A program made the translations under genes and the position numbers. The notes under the pieces were generated by a model. The model did no database searches. It was not told where the DNA came from and saw only the letters and a program-made list of their open reading frames with translations. From positions 2,255,976 through 2,303,602 of the forward strand of contig NZ_MDTU01000001.1 of NCBI RefSeq assembly GCF_001720395.1: a DNA stretch of 47,627 bases, written 5' to 3'. Source of the DNA: Piscirickettsia litoralis. Its GTDB lineage: Bacteria; Pseudomonadota; Gammaproteobacteria; Piscirickettsiales; Piscirickettsiaceae. Below, piece after piece: positions 1 through 9,640 of this stretch. Positions within the stretch are counted from its first letter, which is position 1; each line of letters starts with the position of its first letter.

Positions 1-215
1 TTAAGTGCTTCTGGATCAATGTTGGCCCCAGCAAACGCCTTAACATGTGTTGAAATTGTTTCTATGGGAACCAGTTGACCTTGTTCGTTAAAGTCGATAA
101 TAACAGCCGCAATCTCTAGTAACGCATCGGTTGCGGCATTAAGGCCGCCGGTCTCAACATCAATAATAACGGGTAAAAAACCACGGAAGCGTTGGGAGAT
201 TGATGTTGTAGACAT
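1..215 (-). CDS. rnt: Ribonuclease T, N-terminal part (runs off the window)
   Basis: Reading leftward from an ATG at 213-215, the frame stays open to the window edge, giving the first 71 residues. The DEDD exonuclease motif I is visible as IDVETGG around residues 18-24, followed by a TDALLEIAA segment, both typical of RNase T. The enzyme trims the 3' ends of tRNA, 5S and other stable RNAs, and also turns over the CCA end of tRNA. The C-terminal two thirds, with the remaining acidic residues, lie outside the window. It lies 56 bp downstream of emrD on the same strand, so they may be co-transcribed. Identity is recalled from the family pattern; the visible part is short but distinctive. Confidence 0.85.
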   Translation of the reverse strand, partial: MSTTSISQRFRGFLPVIIDVETGGLNAATDALLEIAAVIIDFNEQGQLVPIETISTHVKAFAGANIDPEAL

Positions 216-271
216 GAGGCTCTCTTCTTGTTTGTTTTGTGCTTAATTTGAACGCGATAAAGAGGTGTTGA

Positions 272-1471
272 TTAAGCTTCTGTTGATTCTTGTTGGCCAG
301 CAATACAGCTGTAATAGGCTGTAATGGTAATCAAAGTGAGGACGCAGAGCAAGATGGCAAGAGGTTCTGCATCTTTTTGTGGTGTTAGGGCTGAGAGGGA
401 GGTAAATAGCCCAGAGCCTAGGTTTTGAATACCACCGATAAAAGCGCCAGCAGCACCGGCAATATGACCAAAAGGCATCAGTGCGCCAGTGGTCGCCAGT
501 GGAAACATTAAACCTGCACCAATAAAATAAAAGAACATCGGAATTAAAATAGCATAGGCATTAAAATAGCCAAAATAAGCGAAAATCAACATGCTAACAG
601 AGCCTAACGCAAGGGTGCCAATGCCTGTTTTCATGATTTGTGGAATGCTCTGACCTCGATTTAAATGACTCGCTAAATAACTGCCGATAAAATAGCCGGG
701 TAGGGGGGTAATAAACAATAAGCTGACGGTATTCGGGCTGTAATGCATGACGCTAGCAAAGAGCACACCGGCAGAGGCTTCAAAGACTGCAAGGCCAGCG
801 ATGGAGACCGTTAAGCAGGTGATATAGCCGATGAACTGGCGATGGCAGAGCATGTTTTTATACTGATTCATTAACTCTTTAAAGGCCATTGGCGCTTTAT
901 TAGGCTCAGGGTGAGTTTCGTCAAAATATTTAAATTCTAAGGCAAAAACGATCGCACTATAGGCAAATAGGAAAGCAAACACAGCACGCCAGCCCATTAA
1001 GGTGGCAATGAGGCCGCCGATTAAAGGAGCAACAATCGGCGCGATGACGAGGGTTGCACTCATAATGCTATTGGCTTTTAGTAATTCTTTGCCTGTGAAT
1101 AAATCGCGCATCACTGTGCGTGCCATGACTCCTGCAGCACCGATGCCTAGCCCTTGGATAAAGCAGCCTAGCAATAGCACCGTAATATTATGAGCAAAGG
1201 TGGCCGTCACCGCACCGATTGCAAATATAAGAAGGCCAAGTAAAACCGTCGGCCGGCGACCATAACGATCGGCAAGAGGGCCATAAAGAAATTGTGAAGC
1301 ACCGTAAGAGAGTAGATAGGCGGCCATCAGGCTTTGCACATGACCGGGCCTCGTCTGTAATTGATTAGCAATCAGATCACTGGCAGGGACGAAAATCGTA
1401 TTCGCGAGCTGACCCACGGCGGTGAGGATAATGACTAAAAATAAATAGCGTCCAAAGCGTGTACCTTGCAT
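272..1471 (-). CDS. emrD: Multidrug efflux MFS transporter EmrD
   Basis: A 399-residue inner-membrane protein of the major facilitator superfamily (Bcr/CflA/EmrD branch), predicted to have 12 membrane segments and to export amphipathic toxic compounds by proton antiport. The N-terminal half carries the MFS motif A as YGPLADRYGRRP (about residues 63-74) and an EmrD-like string VGQLANTIFVPA near residue 19. The segments GAGLMFPLATTGALMPF and GGIQNLGSG near the C-terminus also follow E. coli EmrD closely, which is why EmrD is chosen over the more general Bcr/CflA label. Length matches the family (about 394). The ATG at 1469-1471 has an AAGGG ribosome site 7 bases upstream. It is divergent from prfB. 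Confidence 0.85.
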   Translation of the reverse strand: MQGTRFGRYLFLVIILTAVGQLANTIFVPASDLIANQLQTRPGHVQSLMAAYLLSYGASQFLYGPLADRYGRRPTVLLGLLIFAIGAVTATFAHNITVLLLGCFIQGLGIGAAGVMARTVMRDLFTGKELLKANSIMSATLVIAPIVAPLIGGLIATLMGWRAVFAFLFAYSAIVFALEFKYFDETHPEPNKAPMAFKELMNQYKNMLCHRQFIGYITCLTVSIAGLAVFEASAGVLFASVMHYSPNTVSLLFITPLPGYFIGSYLASHLNRGQSIPQIMKTGIGTLALGSVSMLIFAYFGYFNAYAILIPMFFYFIGAGLMFPLATTGALMPFGHIAGAAGAFIGGIQNLGSGLFTSLSALTPQKDAEPLAILLCVLTLITITAYYSCIAGQQESTEA

Positions 1472-1683
1472 AGTCGGCCCTTTACAATCAAAATCAATGA
1501 GTTATCGCTTGAAAACTTCGTTTAAGTCCTGGAAAAATCTTAATAAAGAGATCCATTTAAAGACGGGCTGATTATAACAGAAAAATACCGACTGCCAAGA
1601 GGCTTAGAAAAGCTTTAGTCTTCGGTGCTTTTTCGGTAAAATAACAGCTATTTTTTAGAGAATTTTAGAAGGTAGGACGAGCG

Positions 1684-2782
1684 ATGTTAGAAGTCCGTGC
1701 ATTACAGACTCGGCTTGATGAACTTGCAGAACGTGTTAGCTCACTTCGGGGGTATCTTTGACTACGATCTGAAGTGTGAGCGTCTGGTCGAAGTTGAGCG
1801 TGAATTAGAAGAACCTGATGTGTGGAATCAACCTGAGCGCGCCCAAGAATTAGGCCGTGAGCGTGTTCAATTAGAAACACTGGTTCAGCAATTTAAGAGC
1901 ATTTCACAGCGCATTATTGATGCCAAAGATTTAATTGACTTGGCCGTAGAAGAGCAAGATGAAGAATCACTTGAAGAGGTCGTGAGCGAAAGTGATGCCT
2001 TGGATGAGCAGGTCGGCCAACTTGAGTTTCGCCGCATGTTCTCAGGGCCGATGGATCCTAATAATGCCTATTTAGATATTCAATCAGGCTCCGGGGGGAC
2101 CGAAGCACAAGATTGGGCGGAAATGGTCTTGCGGATGTATTTACGTTGGGGTGAGCAAAACGGCTTTAAGACTGAACTGGTTGAAGCATCGGCCGGTGAA
2201 GTTGCCGGCATTAAAAGTGCGACGATTCACTTTCAAGGTGAATATGCGTTTGGTTGGTTGCGCACCGAAACCGGTGTGCATCGTTTGGTGCGAAAATCAC
2301 CGTTTGATTCAGGTAATCGTCGTCATACTTCGTTTTGCTCGGTATTTGTCTCACCTGAAGTTGATGATAATATTGATATCGATATTAATCCGGCTGATTT
2401 ACGCATCGATACCTATCGTGCTTCTGGTGCCGGTGGTCAGCATGTCAATAGGACTGATTCTGCGGTGCGGATTACTCATATACCGACCAATACCGTGGTG
2501 CAATGTCAGAATGATCGTTCCCAGCACAAAAATAAAGATCAGGCGATGAAGCAATTACGTGCTAAATTGTATGAGCTAGAAATGAACAAACGTAATGCAG
2601 AAAAGCAAGCCTTAGAAGAAGGTAAGTCGGATATTGGCTGGGGTAGTCAGATTCGTTCTTATGTATTGGATGCATCGCGGATTAAAGATTTACGCACCAG
2701 CGTTGAGACGAGTAATACCCAAGCGGTGCTCGATGGTGAGTTAAATCCATTTATCGAAGCCAGCCTAAAGGCCGGTTTATAA
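1684..2782 (+). CDS. prfB: Peptide chain release factor 2, with programmed +1 frameshift
   Basis: Recognises UGA and UAA stop codons in the ribosomal A site and triggers peptide release. The gene is in two frames: codons 1-25 from ATG 1684 to CTT 1756-1758, then an in-frame TGA at 1759-1761; translation resumes +1 at GAC 1760-1762 and ends at 2782, giving 365 residues, the usual length. The stop-recognition SPF tripeptide (in RKSPFDSG) and the catalytic GGQ (in [11 protein letters not shown]) are present at the expected places near residues 205 and 250. An open frame also exists from 1697, but it lacks the conserved N-terminus. prfB is followed 66 bp later by lysS, the common gammaproteobacterial order. 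Confidence 0.97.
1746..1762 (+). promoter_or_regulatory. prfB: prfB programmed +1 frameshift site (RF2 autoregulation)
   Basis: The slip site is CTT TGA C, preceded by the internal Shine-Dalgarno-like run CGGGGG and TAT at the classical spacing. When RF2 is scarce the ribosome pauses at the in-frame TGA (1759-1761), the tRNA-Leu slips forward one base and reads GAC. The site matches the well-known RF2 arrangement, so this is regulation and not a broken gene. Confidence 0.95.
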
Positions 2783-2848
2783 ATTATTAATTAATTAGTT
2801 AGCTAAAATAAATCATGAATAAAGTTTATCGTTTAAAAGGCAAAAACC

Positions 2849-4357
2849 ATGACTGATCAACAGCAAGAGCCACAGTTAGATGAAAATGAGCAAATCGCCC
2901 AGCGTAAAGCCAAGCTTGCTGAGATTCGTCGCCAGGGCGTGGCGTTCCCTAATGATTTTAGACCTGAGCACCATGCCATTGATTTAACCGCTGAGTTTGA
3001 CGCTAAAAGCAAAGAGGAGCTAGAAGAACTTGCTCGTCCGGTGAAAGTCTCTGGCCGTATTATGCTACGTCGAATCATGGGTAAAGCAAGCTTCTTGCAC
3101 ATTCAAGATAGCACGGCGCGTTTACAGGTTTATTTACGGCGTGATGACCTGCCAGAAGGTCAGTATCAAGAATTTAAAAATTGGGATTTAGGTGATATCG
3201 TTGCCGTTGAAGGGGTGATGTTTAAAACCAATAAGGGTGAGTTATCGGTTAAAGCCAATAACCTGCGCTTACTGACCAAAGCCTTGCGCCCATTGCCGGA
3301 TAAACATCATGGTTTAGCGGAAGTTGAAACGCGTTATCGTCAGCGTTATTTAGATTTAATCGTCAACGATGAATCACGCAATGCGTTTACTATCCGTTCA
3401 AAAGTTGTTTCTAGCATTCGCCGTTTTTTAACTGAACGCAATTACATGGAAGTGGAAACGCCGATGTTGCAGGTGATTCCAGGTGGTGCTAGTGCGCGTC
3501 CGTTTGTCACTCACCATAATAGCTTGGATTTAGACATGTATTTGCGGATTGCCCCAGAGCTTTACCTGAAGCGCTTGGTTGTTGGTGGTTTTGAGCGCGT
3601 GTTTGAAATTAATAGAAATTTCCGCAATGAAGGTTTATCAACGCGACATAACCCTGAATTTACCATGCTAGAATTTTATCAAGCCCATGCGGATTACCAT
3701 GACTTGATGGACTTAACTGAAAAGATGTTGCGTACTGTCGCACAAGAGGTTTTAGGACAAACAACAGTGCCTTACCAAGGTGAAGTTTATGACTTTGGTC
3801 AGCCTTTTGCACGCATGAGCATGATTGATTCTATCTTGCATTATAACAGCGATGTTAGTCGTGAAGACTTAGAGACTTTAGACGGTGCAAAAGCGGTGGC
3901 TGAGCGTAAAGGTGCACAGCTTAAAGGCCATGAAGGCCGAGGCAAGGTCATTACGGAAATCTTTGAGGCAACGGTTGAAGAGCAATTGCGTCAGCCGACC
4001 TTTATCACTGAGTACCCTGCTGAAGTTTCGCCATTGGCGCGCTTAAATGATGAGGATTCGTTTATTACTGACCGCTTTGAGTTTTTCTGTGGTGGCCGTG
4101 AAGTCGCTAATGGTTTTTCTGAGTTAAATGACCCTGAAGATCAAGCAGAACGCTTTAAGCGTCAGGTTGAAGAAAAAGATGCTGGTGATGATGAAGCGAT
4201 GCACTATGATGCGGATTATATCACCGCATTAGAGCATGGCATGCCACCAACGGCAGGCGAGGGAATCGGGATTGATCGCTTGGTGATGTTGTTTACTGAT
4301 AGCCCATCGATTCGCGATGTGATTTTATTTCCACATATGCGTCCACAAGCGAAATAA
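2849..4357 (+). CDS. lysS: Lysyl-tRNA synthetase, class II
   Basis: Charges tRNA-Lys with lysine in the cytoplasm. The 502-residue protein has an N-terminal OB-fold anticodon-binding domain (about residues 60-150, with [21 protein letters not shown]) followed by the class II catalytic domain. Motif 2 is seen as [18 protein letters not shown] (about residues 258-275) and motif 3 as [13 protein letters not shown] near residue 475. Length is as for E. coli LysS (505). It starts at ATG 2849, behind prfB, and is closed by a hairpin terminator just downstream. Nothing unusual is seen. Confidence 0.97.
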   Translation: MTDQQQEPQLDENEQIAQRKAKLAEIRRQGVAFPNDFRPEHHAIDLTAEFDAKSKEELEELARPVKVSGRIMLRRIMGKASFLHIQDSTARLQVYLRRDDLPEGQYQEFKNWDLGDIVAVEGVMFKTNKGELSVKANNLRLLTKALRPLPDKHHGLAEVETRYRQRYLDLIVNDESRNAFTIRSKVVSSIRRFLTERNYMEVETPMLQVIPGGASARPFVTHHNSLDLDMYLRIAPELYLKRLVVGGFERVFEINRNFRNEGLSTRHNPEFTMLEFYQAHADYHDLMDLTEKMLRTVAQEVLGQTTVPYQGEVYDFGQPFARMSMIDSILHYNSDVSREDLETLDGAKAVAERKGAQLKGHEGRGKVITEIFEATVEEQLRQPTFITEYPAEVSPLARLNDEDSFITDRFEFFCGGREVANGFSELNDPEDQAERFKRQVEEKDAGDDEAMHYDADYITALEHGMPPTAGEGIGIDRLVMLFTDSPSIRDVILFPHMRPQAK

Positions 4358-4394
4358 CATTCAAACATCAATGATGTATTGATAAAAATAGATG

Positions 4395-4427
4395 AAAACC
4401 AACTTGATAAACGTTAAGTTGGTTTTT
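4395..4427. terminator. Bidirectional rho-independent terminator after lysS
   Basis: An 11-bp perfect stem (AAAACCAACTT with AAGTTGGTTTT) around a 10-base loop, ending in a T run on the plus strand and, because the stem begins with A residues, also usable on the minus strand. It separates lysS from the convergent PAS-LuxR gene, whose last codons and stop overlap the hairpin. Confidence 0.85.
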
Positions 4428-5023
4428 GCTCTTTTATTAAAAAAGATTTAAAACTAAAATTTTCACGCAAAATACCAATTAATTCTTCTCTAGGAAGTGA
4501 CTGAATCTTATTTATTAATGAAGACTTATAAACATAAGCTGTGTTTGGGCTGACGCTTAATGTGTTTGCAATCGTGCCGGGCTTGATTGTGGGGTAGGCG
4601 AGCATTAAATACAGGACTTTTACTTCAGGCTGTGTTAGTACGGTATTGTTATTTAGGGCAAGGCTGGTTGTTGTAGAAAAAATTGGGCTATTTTTAAATA
4701 ATTCTATTTCAGTATTCAATTCACAAGCGACACCATAGGCTTTTCCTGCAGAAGTGAGTCGGCATTTTTTTTACTCGAGCAATAATAAAGCTATTATTTA
4801 TAGGAACAATACTGTCATAAGTGACAGAGATATTTTCTTTTAAAATAGTTCTATCGCAGCAATTGACTTTATCAAGATAGTCGCTTGGCATATTGTCATA
4901 TAAATTAGCTACTGTTTGCCCTTCAATATCTGAAGAATTTTTTTGGTGGATATCAAGATAAGCAGGGCTGGCATAGACGACTTTAAGGTTATTGTCTTTG
5001 ATTAACAAATGTGGTGTATTCAT
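4414..5023 (-). pseudogene. PAS-LuxR type transcriptional regulator, frameshifted
   Basis: Two consecutive minus-strand frames make one protein of about 202 residues. The first (ATG 5021-5023) is a PAS-like sensor domain with LLIKDNNLKVVYASPAYLDI and an EGQTV segment. The second carries a LuxR/GerE helix-turn-helix: LTQPEVKVLYLMLAYPTIK, then IANTLSVSPNTAYVYKSSLINKI. The break lies at a run of eight T (4765-4772, eight A on the coding strand); removing one base joins the parts as RVKKCRLTSAGKAYGVAC. The ligand is unknown. The PAS-LuxR layout is common among gammaproteobacterial regulators answering small molecules or host cues. It is single-gene, with no adjacent kinase. The shift may be real or a homopolymer sequencing error. 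Confidence 0.75.
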
Positions 5024-5175
5024 TGATTTTATCCGGTTCTCATTTGGGAGAAATGATTTTTTTTAGATTTAATAAATGTATATTTTTTAATCTTCATGCT
5101 GCCACCCGAAAAATTTAAAATTCCTCATCCATTTTTTGCGAAGGAAATAGCTCATTGTAGCAGGGGATTATCATA

Positions 5176-5304
5176 ATGAATACTTTATTTTTTAAAAGGC
5201 GACTTATCTATATTAATTTATTGTATCTAATAATATTTTCCCGAATTTATTTTATAGGCTTTCATGTGCCGAATGTGTTTGGTTGGAGTAGGAGTTATAC
5301 TTGA
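5176..5304 (+). CDS. Possible small hydrophobic protein (42 aa)
   Basis: A short frame from ATG 5176 to TGA 5302-5304 lies in the 460-bp space between the PAS-LuxR gene and the DUF47 gene. An AGGGG ribosome-binding sequence lies 9 bases upstream of the ATG. The product begins with MNTLFFKRRLIYINLLYLI, that is a basic patch followed by a hydrophobic stretch that could form one membrane segment. No family is recognised. The region is AT-rich and frames of this size arise by chance, so the call rests on the ribosome site and the hydrophobic pattern only. Confidence 0.25.
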   Translation: MNTLFFKRRLIYINLLYLIIFSRIYFIGFHVPNVFGWSRSYT

Positions 5305-5426
5305 GAGTGATTAATCTAAAATTTGGCATAAATCACTATAACGTGATTGAAGATGATAAGCGTACTTAAAAATATTACTTTTGTTCTTGCGTAAGCGAGT
5401 AATATAATAAAAATTGCTCATCGATG

Positions 5427-5460
5427 GAGATTAAAGAGAGCATAAACTCTCTTTAATCTC
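5427..5460. terminator. Perfect 14-bp hairpin downstream of the pit-DUF47 operon
   Basis: GAGATTAAAGAGAG pairs perfectly with CTCTCTTTAATCTC across a 6-base loop (CATAAA). It lies 26 bp beyond the stop codon of the DUF47 gene on the minus strand, the expected place for its terminator. The T run that should follow is weak in both directions, so it may act as an RNA 3' stabiliser instead. Confidence 0.6.
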
Positions 5461-5486
5461 GTCATTTATTATGTTTGATGGTGGGT

Positions 5487-6164
5487 TTAGTGAGCAAACA
5501 AGACTTCTAATTTAGCGCCGACATTGCGTGCTAGGTGGGCAATGTCGATGGTGTAATCGAAGAGCTTGTAAATAAACATGGTATTAACCGGAGGTAGGTC
5601 ATTTTCCAACTTTAATAAGGCTAGAGAGGCTTGTTCATAAAGCTCACGGGCATGGGCTTCTGTGTGATCTAAATCAGTGACCATTTTTTCAACAATATTC
5701 GACTCGTGTTTGGTAAAACCCGTTTCCATCAGATCATCTAATTCACGAATAACCGCATGCGCTTGCTCGACGGCGGCGAGGCTGTGGGTGAGAAACTCAA
5801 GGTATAAATTAGTCACTGGCTCAGGCAGTTGCATTTTACGATTAAAAATCAAAGAGAGAATATCTTTGTTTTTATCGATGATTTTATCTTGAGTTTTAAT
5901 TAAATCCAGTAAGTCGGTGCGAGCGACAGGTAGAAACAAGCCTTTGGGCATATGTGTACGAATATCGCGCAGTAGTTCATCGGCTTGTTTGTCGTTACTA
6001 AGGATTTTGTCTTTGAGTTGTTCGGCATTGTCCCAATCTTGTGAGAAGGCAAAGCCACAAAATTCAATAATCAGTGGGCTGATATTCGCTACTTGCTCCA
6101 TATGCTCTTGCAATGGTAAGAAGGGTGAACGGCGAAACATATTGAGTAATGGGGTACTTGGCAT
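5487..6164 (-). CDS. DUF47/PhoU-like protein (TIGR00153 family), Pit partner
   Basis: A 225-residue all-helical protein of the PhoU-like DUF47 family. The N-terminus MPSTPLLNMFRRSPFLPLQ followed by EHMEQV is the family hallmark (SPFxPLQxHM). These proteins are nearly always encoded beside low-affinity phosphate transporters and are thought to control them or to act on metal-phosphate uptake; the biochemical role is not settled. The ATG at 6162-6164 follows an AAGGAG ribosome site 9 bases upstream, and the gene begins only 12 bp after the pit stop codon, so the two form one operon transcribed leftward. Length is as expected (about 226). Confidence 0.9.
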   Translation of the reverse strand: MPSTPLLNMFRRSPFLPLQEHMEQVANISPLIIEFCGFAFSQDWDNAEQLKDKILSNDKQADELLRDIRTHMPKGLFLPVARTDLLDLIKTQDKIIDKNKDILSLIFNRKMQLPEPVTNLYLEFLTHSLAAVEQAHAVIRELDDLMETGFTKHESNIVEKMVTDLDHTEAHARELYEQASLALLKLENDLPPVNTMFIYKLFDYTIDIAHLARNVGAKLEVLFAH

Positions 6165-6176
6165 GGTTTTACTCCT

Positions 6177-7436
6177 TTAATATCCGGCCAGGGTGCGGAA
6201 AATATAGAAATAGATTACCGCAAATGTGGCACCGGCGGGAAGGGTAATCACCCAAGACATAAAAATATTGCGAATGACGTTTAAATTCAAGGCCGTTAAA
6301 CCGCGGGCAAAACCGACACCAAAAACGGCGCCAACAAGAATCTGCGTCACCGAAACGGGGATGCCGGTGGTGGTAGCAACAGATGAGGTTGCAGCCGCTG
6401 AGAGTATGGCAGCGAAAGCGCGTGAAGGGGTGAGCTGGGTAATATTCGAGCCGACGGTTTGAATGACGCGGCGACCATACATTAAAAAGCCAACAATCAC
6501 TCCAGCACAACCTAAGCCTAAGATCCAGGCTGGCATAATGCTGGTTTGGCTCAGCGAGCCTGAAATTGCGGTATCGACGACGGCGGCCATCGGCCCGACA
6601 GCATTGGCGACATCGTTGGAGCCGTGAGCAAAGACCATCGCACAAGCAGCAAGCATGGTTAAAGGCTTGAACATATGCTCTAGCAATTGAAATTCATGAC
6701 GACGTGCGGCACCTTCGAGTTTACGTTTTTTAATAAAGGTACGGGTAAAGCGAGCCAGCGCGACATAGGTAATAATGGCGAGGATAAAGGTGATGCCGAG
6801 CTGCAAGCGTAATGAGTGCATGTGAAAGTGTTGGAGGATGTGCTCAACTAATAGGCTGCCGAAGATCAATGCGAATAATAAGCCGTAAAAAGGGATGGCA
6901 TGCATCGCACTTTTGGCCGGATGGGGTTTGGCAAAGATGGTTTTTTGAATGCTGGTAAAGACAATAAAGGCACAAGCACCAGCGAGCAGAGGGGAGATAA
7001 TCCAGCTTAAAGCAATCGTGCCGACAGTATCCCAGTGCACGGCCTGAAAGCTGATGGTCACCGCACCAAAACCGACGATTGCACCGACGATGGTATGTGT
7101 AATCGAAACGGGTAAACCAAAATAGCTGGCGGTCAGCATCCAACTAAAGCCGGCGAGAAGCACCGCAAGCATGCCATAAATAAAAAGCCGAGGTTCGCCC
7201 GAGAGCACGTTGAGGTTGATAATGCCATTGCGTAAGGTATTGGCGACATCGCCGCCGGCTAAATAGGCGCCGGCAAACTCGAAGATGATTGCAATAAAGA
7301 TCGCTTGTCTTACTGTGAGTGAGCGTGAACCCATCGAGGTTCCCATCACATTGGCAAGGTCATTGGCACCGACGCCCCAGGTCATGCAGAAACCAAAAAT
7401 ACACGCAAGAACAATAAATAAAGTCACACTTTCCAT
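6177..7436 (-). CDS. pit: Low-affinity inorganic phosphate transporter (PiT family)
   Basis: An integral membrane carrier of the PiT family importing metal-phosphate with protons or sodium. The two internally repeated signature motifs of the family are present: GANDLANVMGTSMGS near the N-terminus (about residues 23-37) and GSNDVANAVGPMAAV in the second half. About ten hydrophobic segments are seen, with a cytoplasmic basic loop (FIKKRKLEGAARRHE) in the middle. The frame opens at a GTG at 7448, but the ATG at 7434-7436 (MESVTLFIVL) puts the first helix at the N-terminus as in relatives, giving 419 residues. It is the first gene of the operon with the DUF47 partner, and its promoter must lie in 7437-7645. 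Confidence 0.9.
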   Translation of the reverse strand: MESVTLFIVLACIFGFCMTWGVGANDLANVMGTSMGSRSLTVRQAIFIAIIFEFAGAYLAGGDVANTLRNGIINLNVLSGEPRLFIYGMLAVLLAGFSWMLTASYFGLPVSITHTIVGAIVGFGAVTISFQAVHWDTVGTIALSWIISPLLAGACAFIVFTSIQKTIFAKPHPAKSAMHAIPFYGLLFALIFGSLLVEHILQHFHMHSLRLQLGITFILAIITYVALARFTRTFIKKRKLEGAARRHEFQLLEHMFKPLTMLAACAMVFAHGSNDVANAVGPMAAVVDTAISGSLSQTSIMPAWILGLGCAGVIVGFLMYGRRVIQTVGSNITQLTPSRAFAAILSAAATSSVATTTGIPVSVTQILVGAVFGVGFARGLTALNLNVIRNIFMSWVITLPAGATFAVIYFYIFRTLAGY

Positions 7437-7645
7437 CAAATAAAGCACTTATAATATTAAGAGTTAATTAAGTATGTGCATATTAGATTGATAATGCGCA
7501 TTTTGCGAAAAAACATGACTGAATTATCATCAATGTTTGTGATTATCACTATGAATCATATCTATTTTACTTAAATTATAAGCTTGTATAAGCTGGGCTT
7601 AATGAATGATGACTAACCCATGAGATAGCGACTAAGGAGAGTGAT

Positions 7646-8692
7646 ATGAAACAAATACAAACAAGCGCGTGGGCGGTGATAGGGGCCGGACCTGCTGGCA
7701 TTGCTGCGATTGCAAAGTTACTTGATTCTGGCATCAGTGCGAGTGAAATTCTATGGCTCGACCCTGAATTTGCCGCAGGTGATTTTGGTACCAAGTGGCA
7801 GGAAGTGTCGGGGAATACGCGTGTGAAATTTTTTACGAGTTTTCTTGAGAGTAGCCCAAGTTTTGGTTATGAGAAGAATAAAAGTAAATTTGCCTTAAGC
7901 CAGATGGATCCTGAAGAAACCTGCTTATTGAAAGATTTGGCCGGACCGCTTTGCTCAATTACTCAAGATTTACGTGAGCAAGTACAGAGTGTATGCGCTC
8001 TGGTCAGTGAGTTGTCTTTGGCCGGTGGTGTGTGGCAATTAAAGACAAATGCCGGATTATTTCAGAGTAAACAGGTCATTTTAGCGACAGGAGCGACGCC
8101 GAAAAGCCTAACACATGAAGGCATAGCAGAGATCAGCCTTGAAAATGCGCTGCATCCAGAAAAATTATTAAAGTCGTGCCAAAAAGACGATAGAATCGCG
8201 GTTTTTGGTTCATCTCATTCGGGTATTTTAATTGTTAAAGCGTTGTGTGAGCTTGGGGTGAAAAAAGTTGTTAATGTCTATCAAAGCCCCTTATGCTTTG
8301 CGGTGCCGATGGAAGACTGGATTTTATTTGACAATACGGGCTTGAAAGGGGTGGCAGCACAGTGGGCGCGTGAGCATATTAATGGCAAGTTACCTGATAA
8401 TTTAGTGCGGGTGCATGCAGATAGTGAAGATTTAGCAAATGAGTTAAATCGCTGCAATAAAGCGGTTTATGCGATTGGCTTTAAAACACGGGGGCCGAAA
8501 GTGATCGGTTGTGAATCTCTCGTTCATAATCCATGTAATGGCATTATTGCCCCGGGTCTTTTTGGCTTGGGAATTGGGTTTCCTGAACGCATCCAAGACC
8601 CTTATGGCCATCAAGAAGCTAATGTCGGTGTGTTGAAGTTTATGAATACCATCACAAAATTGATGCCGCTATGGCTGAATTATCGACCTTAA
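7646..8692 (+). CDS. FAD/NAD(P)-binding oxidoreductase, Pyr_redox_3-like
   Basis: A 348-residue soluble flavoprotein-type enzyme. A Rossmann dinucleotide motif VIGAGPAGIAAIAKLL (residues 10-25) binds FAD, the ILATGATP segment near residue 147 is the second FAD contact typical of two-dinucleotide-binding flavoproteins, and a second Rossmann motif FGSSHSGILIV (about residue 190) would bind NAD(P)H. The AIGFKTRGP string near residue 275 resembles the third flavin motif. There are no redox-active CxxC cysteines, so it is not thioredoxin-reductase-like. Substrate cannot be told. GAGAGTG upstream of ATG 7646 serves as ribosome site. It stands alone between pit (divergent) and lgt. Confidence 0.75.
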   Translation: MKQIQTSAWAVIGAGPAGIAAIAKLLDSGISASEILWLDPEFAAGDFGTKWQEVSGNTRVKFFTSFLESSPSFGYEKNKSKFALSQMDPEETCLLKDLAGPLCSITQDLREQVQSVCALVSELSLAGGVWQLKTNAGLFQSKQVILATGATPKSLTHEGIAEISLENALHPEKLLKSCQKDDRIAVFGSSHSGILIVKALCELGVKKVVNVYQSPLCFAVPMEDWILFDNTGLKGVAAQWAREHINGKLPDNLVRVHADSEDLANELNRCNKAVYAIGFKTRGPKVIGCESLVHNPCNGIIAPGLFGLGIGFPERIQDPYGHQEANVGVLKFMNTITKLMPLWLNYRP

Positions 8693-8843
8693 TTGCTTGA
8701 ACTTGCAGGCTATACTTAGGAAAAAGCAGTGAGGAAATCGCGGCTTATCGGCTTAATTACAAAGTGGTGAGTGTGATTAAGCTGGGACCTTATCGGTGAT
8801 TGCTGTTAGAATGTGACTTGATTTTGTGAGTTGAGGAATCAAG

Positions 8844-9639
8844 ATGCTTATCTATCCAAAGATAGACCCGATTGCATTTAGTTTAGGGCCAATCAAAGTT
8901 CATTGGTATGGCTTAATGTATTTGTTTGGTTTTGTGATGGCCTGGTTATTGTGTAATTACCGAGCAAAACGCTCGAAGGGAGTGTGGACTAAAGAGCAAG
9001 TTGGCGATGTGATTTTTTATGGTGCGCTGGGGGTGATTCTCGGTGGTCGCATCGGCTATATTCTTTTTTATGACTTTGGTAACTTTATTCACAATCCGCT
9101 GGTTATCTTTCAGGTTTGGGATGGCGGCATGTCGTTTCATGGTGGCTTAATTGGGGTTATTCTCGGCTTGATGTTCTGCGGGCGTAAATTTAAAAAGACG
9201 ATTTTCCAGCTTACTGACTTTGTCGCACCCGTTGTGCCGATTGGCTTAGGTGCTGGGCGCATTGGCAATTTTATTAATGATGAGCTGTGGGGGCGGGTGA
9301 CCGATAGCCCTATCGGCATGGTATTTCCGACGGGGGGACCTTTGCCACGTTATCCTTCTCAACTGATCGAAATTTTTATTTGAAGGCGTTGTTTTATTTA
9401 TTATCTTATGGTGGTACTCGAGTAAACCACGCCCCCGTATGGCAACATCGGCTTTATTTTTATTGTTTTACGGTATTTTTCGTTTTGGTGCTGAGTTCTT
9501 TCGTCAGCCGGATCCGCAAATGGGTTATATCGCCTTTGGTTGGATGACGATGGGGCAGCTATTGTCGGCGCCGATGATTATTCTAGGCTTATTATTATAT
9601 GGCTTTGCTCAACACCGGGCGAAGCGATTAGGAGTGTAA
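8844..9639 (+). pseudogene. lgt: Prolipoprotein diacylglyceryl transferase, frameshifted
   Basis: Lgt moves diacylglycerol from phosphatidylglycerol to the lipobox cysteine of preprolipoproteins in the inner membrane. Two adjoining frames make one protein of about 264 residues: 8844-9383 has [11 protein letters not shown], the catalytic-histidine region [11 protein letters not shown] and the Lgt signature [16 protein letters not shown]; the rest (EGVVLF.., then [11 protein letters not shown]) continues in another frame to 9639. Removing one T from the five-T run at 9373-9377 restores [11 protein letters not shown]. Lgt is normally essential in gammaproteobacteria, so a true null is unlikely and a sequencing insertion is the simpler explanation. 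An ATG 8844 start follows GAGGAATCAAG. thyA starts one base after the stop. Confidence 0.93.
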
Positions 9640-9640
9640 C

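Noticed and set aside
1697..1762. In-frame TGA early in prfB as a sign of a broken gene
   Set aside because: The context CGGGGGTATCTTTGAC is the classical programmed RF2 frameshift, with correct length and motifs after it.
5331..5348. AATCAC-6-GTGATT inverted repeat as an operator for the LuxR-type gene
   Set aside because: Short, AT-rich and common by chance; it lies 300 bp from the gene start, with no second copy.
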